Shown: positions 20,001 to 21,987 of the stretch, one piece after another
Layout: each line of letters opens with the position of its first letter
How positions within the stretch are numbered: the first letter of the stretch is position 1
Virus record (IMG/VR): IMGVR_UViG_3300030098_005869
Span: 1 to 21,987 of that record
Origin: a virus
Length of the DNA stretch: 21,987 bases
Direction: 5' to 3' (one strand)
Made by a program: the position numbers and the translations under genes
The notes under the pieces: generated by a model
What the model saw: the letters and a program-made list of their open reading frames with translations, nothing else
Told to the model about the DNA's origin: nothing
Databases searched by the model: none

Positions 20001-20744
20001 ATACTCAATGTAACGGGTAATCTTTTCAGCCGTGGCATTATGAGTGCTATGCCTAAGCAGTCTGACATGGATAAAGGGAGCATTAGCTGGAGCCTGCAAG
20101 AAGCAATGTCCTCTTTGGCTGGCTCTTTGCTAGGTGTTGATGACTGGAACGCTGTCAAGACTGCGCTGCCCATGCTTACGGAAACAGGGGTTAGCCCTAA
20201 AGACCCAAGGTTCTCAGCCTTCCGTCCTTTGATTCGAGACATGGAAGAAACAGATCAGATCAATTGGGATACATGGACAACCCAGCAGAAGATGGACTTC
20301 ATGGTAGCGAATTGGTTTAGCGCCTTTACTAGGCTGCACTTAAGGGAGCGTCCTATTTACGGCGGGATGTCTATTAATAACCAGGCTCGTTTAGCCCTGA
20401 AGGAATACCGCAAGGCTCTTATCACGCCTATTGATGACGAGATGAAACTAAGAAGCGGTGCTGAGCTTAGGCGTCTTAAGCTTATTAGGAGCCAGGCTCT
20501 TATTGCTTACAACAAACTTCAGATGGCTTACGATACCTTCTACGGCAACGTAAAAAATCTTGAAGGACTGAAAAGAAACAGGACAGAAAAGGAATTCAAA
20601 GAGCATCTTTGGATGGAAGAACGAAAGAAGAGAGTTGATTTATCAAGGGCTGCTCTTGCTAAAGCAAGACGAGAAGCAGCTAACGCTTTGCGAAGAACGC
20701 AAAAAGATACTAAAGAAGCCAAGAAGTTTAGATCGCTCAGGTAA
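11043..20744 (+). CDS. Giant internal virion / polyvalent protein with ART-like and NADAR domains
   Basis: This 3233-residue protein fills 44% of the window. The N-terminal ~610 residues are helical with several hydrophobic stretches (about 115-140, 312-330, 376-394 and 512-542). Residues 664-1130 are charged coiled-coil and linker. A domain chain follows: ADP-ribosyltransferase-like (1137-1215), a WTVTH small domain (1247-1332), an SST/VFVS/YNxGERE domain (1513-1616) and NADAR (1660-1782). The rest is mainly helical. From about 2560 (WLNSMAFDARILQDQQKSFS, then GNVTYNSLLTNVGN) it resembles the C-termini of other giant phage ejection proteins. A hydrophobic segment with SPFLSFPY lies at 2815-2836, and the C-terminus is Arg/Lys-rich. 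Order after the transglycosylase gene suggests a gp16-like role, delivered into the cell with the DNA. No polymerase, helicase or methylase motif was seen. Ejection and enzyme roles are inferred. Confidence 0.75.
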   Translation: MSELGRRIAENIARSRGRERKELTREQREEGAKLRQYIAKTQKGPTPESEFLKKVSQSFTGDAPLSPEAQARLDRIGGGPLGAVAGFQEQLKANREAEFKEMAEKKEEYSWPRKVASFVPGFIGGAAHGVLEVADYAMGGGPHNLRAEALEQRRNAAFDQNEQRLYFLRDYAEKHGEEAAKALDEADREHMRNVVVYQPEILEQQGFPTLRSESEGPISRFLGLSFNEGFHNTPIYKADPKFWKKLRELNADKETLGIYNDSFEVQRKIDFPLYGAMIEAHKQFNDEVQALIARDAGLWEGWEEDFLNMGAGTIEFLASAVGAGTLQKNQTPFQAAWNMGRQGTAGTVGAGIAALTPDENNEILGIPLPQLARKPMLMMAVLGPALLRAAKMPITTKRGKIVQRMRKRDPQFDAMMRRLEGLGIKDEGGALIKESAAAQAAAKLGESAPVLWAKGTKPYKVLKDIADTPLPFRPKIRDKGKVTKGQDKTPGFSERVAGKLVDRTWGDVAAAGARGAFYWAWTGAPQLGIMHPLAGTMHGFLLKSDRYKGMANWGRRTFTRSGYQAQTDAELAEQAGQASSTIADVTREATAGTAAMVMALNEVDNYPNGVPGGYSVLESPAYIEKVQRGEGMFGRRTIAGLPDSEVILPPNVTVSPTATARRGEAPPLKGGEPSPGGTRWMARMPREKYRVQLRGNSEAKIISDIKSKGAELKRLLSEIADNTERELAGEKVRVKGPTKDVDALNLANEINDLQRELNRRKAVKEAQEKGSVSIPPEEIKYQALKDFTKELRKNYDEATVRQVLAQIEAAGPEAPTWEASPDAFTDKRRTRDFSPTDEPTGRTGERPTGVGQTYTIRSGENVYRIIDQDAQIKENRLLMIDAANRAAENLKESIKEEIAILKQSSTEGRWSERYKQEQISNLEQNLRLVDVALDEWLSRSPDNPGLDSLVSELEALGKEGRWEEDVPRSRSPREAQQSFQARANEQAAKQTQKEAFMFELEQAQIEMVTEAQGKDGAVGKLMTKLYDEFGRSAVDIAIREQNRKARKVSEAADDSAYYPITWTGAVVAGTPLARLIERGSIGRKVDLEAEIPKPRKPESPAARPWMAEDKPRWLEGPEREQLLKDILKDGIDTPSGDYLFHTTDVDSAFSITKEGGFDSGGVTPTPFTEWGYGDYVVVFRRKDLGNVGDGGDVALVKSGFTPADPIATFTMSELGVSERQRPLGARASEMGVTDYDPPEAYEPRKPVLETVEIKYRDGAAKKEAAVIGNWAVHKGLASTKREPNWTVTHLPTGMRLPLEADIPILKSTKYPGEKLLKKEALNIIQEIDRHGIADIPDEATAKRAFDEGVFNRLGTDDVRPFGVAKAKPQPKPKAKDPGIAAVLQEKTTPVTFKRTERSTKGTGEYMGRPYKPSDKPLTERITRPGDPNEMITAFEAAGRGSTPGTQTAIREGKVVDTLDPSPQEIASFRRGVEAAEGRAAQLRAEKDRPKPPGVKLPVKNKFTAKDQAKSDKATKFIGKGSKKSSTNAYAKAWGELANTGKYSSYDTVFVSAEGKRKGRVKLDEAELGKALAAKATIITDTPSNRKRDYNIGEREIASFLTEWDYKEVAPGTWKAPTGITKRKLGQATATSKRKLTPEELKAQKEAGFVELTKESKPLDTPVHWGKGQNKILSNFADAPFTFRGKKFKTAEGAYQAHKSGRYVHGFQELSGKAAKSKGHGKDVDKATNLDLMREILSEKYNQVPAFKKALDSAGKITHPVGDAFWRDNFPPLLEELKGKRVEAFSEKNLNRLRTNFKRIANLPRNKRSSEMYKFARSLVADDSVPLKIKKAIWAAATGGPNPHISKNYGKAPGPGQPSRTSDPSKYKNAHEEVLGYLEGDRPAEALATSRPIQFDKAKDGVELGKQLAKDINTIETAFANKDITLDQRVTALRDIYDNIIEDVRQGERGRQNKYEYMSETGEQRRSGDRAVLSRVGSAAISRARQTGRTPLQEAAGLLEQLDTAIQRAETESLKTPGSRAYEATNAARKIWKGDKVEGVTPGFKRLVTRLRDKARASEKGTGRPLDADIINAIDKLDLPAHEKLALREATKKVVAADQANHVDRGAGYTSNQVPMSKEARAREVAAVETSISAIRTAADKLSVPREQMTKNIWDAAKKLDRLRPKKKAPKDPYRYKDRVYANLGDTVVPTWLAKELKKTLNKFEELGMSKTQRDAYQLGQMDIWNSGLTLITSEKAKVIIGDKVISKLESMLDTTFDNATKDRVKSQLNEYLDNFNMPFTGRERMADYSLNLPGPMTAMGLLEVATRTVPDIFHYKGKKGKALGAVSIPEALFEALDDLKKAGKKKDIIEIQAEAFANLNNQWTAQTKVLALNKIRNQEMARFGIDQSMTKEEIAARIVIRRLVHQDAMPLMLPDRATKVVMGDNRLKYEAERITAKDIADAIELDPEGMIKEIKDEITNLKKDGVLISDLTRKDIRRLREKDGPLQEIADDLERMLTKDKDSVDSDLNALFDDVMTNEEKATKAPKRHDVREGESLVDPDLNFDYTYNESLTDSIYNSSMNNEWLNSMAFDARILQDQQKSFSKFISDMKGNVTYNSLLTNVGNLAGHSLVTGLLTGEMPTTFYNRVAREAWLYKKYSKNESAFVEQYGRKMGPRIEAYDAIKNYANIQNLDFASVESSLPSGTGWAGVGSGLGGLGAKSKAYQSYRALRRQIYQLEDNGPRLAETVREYIDVTKELDALKPGEFRALPTGKQGMTIVERRSDGYLYRGKQNLSANAKEFKKLKVSYAVRKVSGRIFNYNEVPRFIKMARANKLGAAGLLISPFLSFPYLAVDIPGFKKGVFGSILGDNLTGTSGYTNSPAVMQKMARREAVRSLRVLRWGLAVNQFKHPLNNDLDEIARFNMEPGSTTAAMIRSSDKPNTVGVWRWNNANVFEASILLLRNILGAQAWLADKALPASAKRNKNVQYYLHQRAEGKVNTPKDVVKILNVTGNLFSRGIMSAMPKQSDMDKGSISWSLQEAMSSLAGSLLGVDDWNAVKTALPMLTETGVSPKDPRFSAFRPLIRDMEETDQINWDTWTTQQKMDFMVANWFSAFTRLHLRERPIYGGMSINNQARLALKEYRKALITPIDDEMKLRSGAELRRLKLIRSQALIAYNKLQMAYDTFYGNVKNLEGLKRNRTEKEFKEHLWMEERKKRVDLSRAALAKARREAANALRRTQKDTKEAKKFRSLR
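13034..13060 (+). repeat. In-frame GC-rich hairpin with TTAA loop
   Basis: GGCTC + CCCCCC pairs with GGGGGG + GAGCC across a TTAA loop, with one bulged A (13055) in the 3' arm. It encodes EAPPLKGGEP at a linker boundary of the giant protein. Arms, loop and bulge side resemble the hairpin at 4857-4891. It has no T-run after it. Confidence 0.85.
14451..14690 (+). other. Domain: ADP-ribosyltransferase-like segment of the giant protein
   Basis: Residues 1137-1215 read DYLFHTTDVDSAFSITKEGG, then a loop, then WGYGDYVVVFRRKDL. The H1141-T-T start, the helix ending in 'I..GG' and the later GYGDYVVVF strand match the opening of many ART-fold enzymes (H-x-T followed by a helix). I cannot find a convincing catalytic Glu in the last strand, so the segment could be inactive or a different fold. 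Confidence 0.4.
15579..15893 (+). other. Domain: SST / VFVS / YNxGERE domain before NADAR
   Basis: Residues 1513-1616 form a compact alpha/beta unit. Motifs are KFIGKGSKKSSTNAYA (1515-1530), a WGELANTGKY segment, VFVSAEGKRKGR (1548-1559), ATIITDT, and YNIGERE (1589-1595), ending at PGTW. From memory, similar units occur in other phage proteins, but I cannot give a family name. The conserved polar pattern suggests binding of a nucleotide-like ligand, by inference. Confidence 0.5.
16020..16388 (+). other. Domain: NADAR (YbiA-like) ADP-ribose glycosidase
   Basis: Residues 1660-1782 show the NADAR pattern: NKILSNFADAPFTFRGKKF (1669-1687), TAEGAYQAHKSG (1689-1700) where many relatives have 'SvEhyyqaqK', a helix MREILSEKYNQVPAFKKAL, and HPVGDAFW with D1762 and W1765. 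E1691 and D1762 sit where the family has conserved acidic residues. Characterised NADAR proteins remove ADP-ribose from guanine in nucleic acids. Confidence 0.75.
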
Positions 20745-20750
20745 AGGAGA
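20744..20750 (+). promoter_or_regulatory. Ribosome binding site of the microprotein gene
   Basis: AAGGAGA overlaps the stop codon of the giant gene and lies five bases before the ATG at 20756. It supports translation of this short gene. Confidence 0.75.
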
Positions 20751-20755
20751 TTCAA

Positions 20756-20887
20756 ATGCCTAAGGTTATTGTTCAGTACATCGGACCAGGTAGCGTGCGA
20801 CACGAGATCGTTGTTCCCGATGAAGAAGAAGCACCAAAGAAAAAGCCAGCAGCTAAAAAGAAAGCTGCACCTAAGAAGAAGAAATGA
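20756..20887 (+). CDS. Lys/Ala/Pro-rich 43-residue microprotein
   Basis: This short gene has a strong ribosome site and overlaps the next gene by ATGA, so it is likely real. Residues 1-21 (MPKVIVQYIGPGSVRHEIVVP) look like two beta strands joined by a Gly turn. A short acidic patch (DEEEAP) follows, then a tail of Lys, Ala and Pro (KKKPAAKKKAAPKKKK) that resembles the tails of histone H1-like and HU-like proteins. It has no signal peptide or membrane segment. A role in binding DNA or another acidic partner, perhaps inside the capsid, is possible but not shown. Its location between the giant ejection protein and a lectin-like protein suggests it belongs to the virion set. It could also be a small assembly factor. 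Confidence 0.7.
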   Translation: MPKVIVQYIGPGSVRHEIVVPDEEEAPKKKPAAKKKAAPKKKK

Positions 20888-21576
20888 ATCCATTTCTTCT
20901 TCAGCCAGTACCAGCAAGTGATGCAGACATTTGGTTTTCTCGTCTTAGTGGTGAGGAATCTACTGCAACCTGGCACGACATTACAACCAACGGAAACAAC
21001 GGAACAGCAAACAACGCAGGTGCTTGTCTTGCTAACTATTATTTTCGTGGAGGCGGTGCCGGCTCAGATGATATGGTAAGCACAGCTTTTGCTGGCAACA
21101 TTATTGACGCAGGAACCGCTTGGACTTTGGACGGATGGGCAACTCGCGATGCGGGAGAGCTAGGCCAGGTTACTTTATGGGGGTGCCGAAGGACTGGCCC
21201 TAATGGCGGATGGGTTCATCGTGAAAACGCAGCAGGAGCAAGTGGCCCGTTAGACTGGGATGCTTACCAGCCAGCATATTTTAGTCTGCAAGATGTCATT
21301 CCTGATATTCGAAGTGGTGAGTGGCATCATATCGCCATTACTTGGGAGCCTGATTTTACACCGGGAACGCATGGGTACTGCCGTCATTATCATAACGGCG
21401 TTCAAAGCGATGCGCAGGGTGTACAGAATTATGGGAACGGCGACATCTTTGAGATAGCTGGAAGCACTTATAACCGATGGACTGGTTATATTGACACAGT
21501 AAGAGTTTATCCTCGTGTCTTAAGCGCAGATGAAATACTTAAGAATTATCATGCCGGACTAGCGGCGCATCCATAG
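20884..21576 (+). CDS. LamG / concanavalin A-like lectin-fold protein
   Basis: This 230-residue protein shows the LamG_3 pattern of secreted and phage-borne carbohydrate-binding or structural domains. Clues are WTLDGWATRDAGE, the central WHHIAITWEP (from W147), CRHYHNGVQ and the final strand YIDTVRVYPRVLSADEI starting at residue 202. In this fold the 'WHHIA.T' strand and the 'G.ID.vRvY.R.Ls..EI' ending are diagnostic. It has no signal peptide, so it is probably carried on the virion. A sugar-binding role in adsorption or capsid decoration fits, but ligand and site are unknown. The start overlaps the upstream stop (ATGA); a purine-rich AAGAAGAAG lies just before it. The gene ends eight bases before the next one. 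Confidence 0.75.
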   Translation: MNPFLLQPVPASDADIWFSRLSGEESTATWHDITTNGNNGTANNAGACLANYYFRGGGAGSDDMVSTAFAGNIIDAGTAWTLDGWATRDAGELGQVTLWGCRRTGPNGGWVHRENAAGASGPLDWDAYQPAYFSLQDVIPDIRSGEWHHIAITWEPDFTPGTHGYCRHYHNGVQSDAQGVQNYGNGDIFEIAGSTYNRWTGYIDTVRVYPRVLSADEILKNYHAGLAAHP

Positions 21577-21580
21577 GAAG
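21575..21580 (+). promoter_or_regulatory. Ribosome binding site for the 92-residue gene
   Basis: AGGAAG lies four bases before the ATG at 21585 and overlaps the LamG stop codon (TAG). Confidence 0.6.
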
Positions 21581-21584
21581 AGCA

Positions 21585-21863
21585 ATGAGCTTTTTAAATA
21601 AGAACAATCCAGTCTGGACTTCAGCTACCAAGACAACCAAAGCTACTGTAGTTGGCGGCTATGATGAGATTGCTGGCCGAGACGGAACAACGATTGTATC
21701 TAATCACGGTCCAGTTAATCTTTATGTTGGCACTACGCAGGCTGCTACTACTGGCATCCTGCTTCAGCCTGGCGCAGCACTAACCCTGGCAATGCAACCT
21801 GGCGTTACGATTTACTTGAATGACGGTACTAACTCAGCAGTCTATAGCCTTGTGGAATTCTGA
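21585..21863 (+). CDS. Small beta-rich virion protein, 92 residues
   Basis: I do not recognise a named family. The protein is almost entirely beta-strand-like: TTIVSNHGPVNLYVGTTQAA, then GILLQPGAALTLAMQPGVT and IYLNDGTNSAVYSLVEF. The pattern 'nlYvG....t.Gi.LqPGaalTl' is seen in small phage beta-sandwich proteins that decorate capsids or tails, recalled from general pattern rather than a search. It has no membrane segment or enzyme motif. It starts eight bases after the LamG gene and its TGA overlaps the ATG of the peptidase gene. The run of small genes here fits a set of accessory virion and lysis genes. Confidence 0.65.
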   Translation: MSFLNKNNPVWTSATKTTKATVVGGYDEIAGRDGTTIVSNHGPVNLYVGTTQAATTGILLQPGAALTLAMQPGVTIYLNDGTNSAVYSLVEF

Positions 21864-21987
21864 TGGTACCCGGCTGGCCTCCCAACTTTCATCCAAACGA
21901 GTTCCGTTGCAAGTGTTGCAAAGCGCTTGGGAACGAGCATGTTGCTCGTCACCTGGCATGGACACTACAGCGTATCCGAAACATCGT
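21863..21987 (+). CDS. Start of M15-type peptidase (probable endolysin), cut by the window
   Basis: Only 41 residues are visible and the frame is open at the end. They begin MVPGWPPNFHPNEFRCKCC and continue KALGNEHVARHLAWTLQRIR. The 'F..nEF.C.cC......v...l...Lq.iR' layout is the N-terminal part of M15 D-Ala-D-Ala carboxypeptidase or L-Ala-D-Glu peptidase domains (VanY-like, Peptidase_M15_3). Many phages use these as endolysins to cut cell wall peptides at lysis. The zinc ligands (His, Asp, His) lie beyond the window, so catalytic competence cannot be seen. The ATG overlaps the upstream TGA and has only a weak ribosome site, which implies coupled translation. Lysis after virion genes is a common phage order. 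Confidence 0.65.
   Translation, partial: MVPGWPPNFHPNEFRCKCCKALGNEHVARHLAWTLQRIRNI

Noticed and set aside
11043-20744. N4-like virion RNA polymerase
   Set aside because: Size and virion context fit, but no T7-type polymerase motifs were found in the protein.
1-21987. CRISPR arrays, tRNA genes, insertion sequences and attachment sites
   Set aside because: No regularly spaced repeats, cloverleaf-like sequences, transposase or integrase motifs were seen; coding density leaves almost no room for them.

Overview
The window is a stretch of a tailed double-stranded DNA phage genome (or a prophage's virion gene block). It most resembles a short-tailed, podovirus-like phage. Every gene supported here is on the + strand. 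They are packed end to end, with overlaps or gaps of at most 11 bases, and most are virion or cell-entry proteins. No tRNA, rRNA, CRISPR array, integrase, transposase or convincing terminator was seen. The host cannot be named from this sequence.

Layout: the window opens inside a portal gene (1-1197). A short head-tail adaptor candidate (1194-1850) and a 936-residue tail hub or nozzle-like protein (1854-4664) follow. Three coupled genes of 210, 303 and 525 residues (4661-7778) are probably peripheral virion or tail structural proteins; the first carries two beta-helix-like rungs. An ejection-type trio comes next: a small Ala/Gln-rich protein (7780-8400), an 878-residue protein with a C-terminal lytic transglycosylase domain (8403-11039), and a giant 3233-residue protein (11043-20744). 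This order recalls the gp14/gp15/gp16 internal core of T7-like phages by position, not by visible homology. The window ends with a 43-residue Lys-rich microprotein, a LamG-like lectin-fold protein, a small beta-rich protein and the start of an M15-type peptidase that is probably the endolysin.

The most notable element is the giant protein. Its two ends look like a phage internal virion or 'polyvalent' protein. Its middle (about residues 1137-1782) holds a series of small domains: an ADP-ribosyltransferase-like segment, a WTVTH-type small domain, a domain with SST, VFVS and YNxGERE motifs, and a recognisable NADAR domain. NADAR proteins are known to remove ADP-ribose from guanine bases. A candidate writer and eraser of ADP-ribosylation in one probably ejected protein suggests a counter-defence or host-takeover role at the time of infection. 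That role is inference.

A second signal is a set of strong hairpins lying in frame inside genes. Two of them (4857-4891 and 13034-13060) share a GGCTCC arm, a TTAA-containing loop and a single bulged base in the 3' arm. They look like in-frame palindromic inserts rather than terminators.
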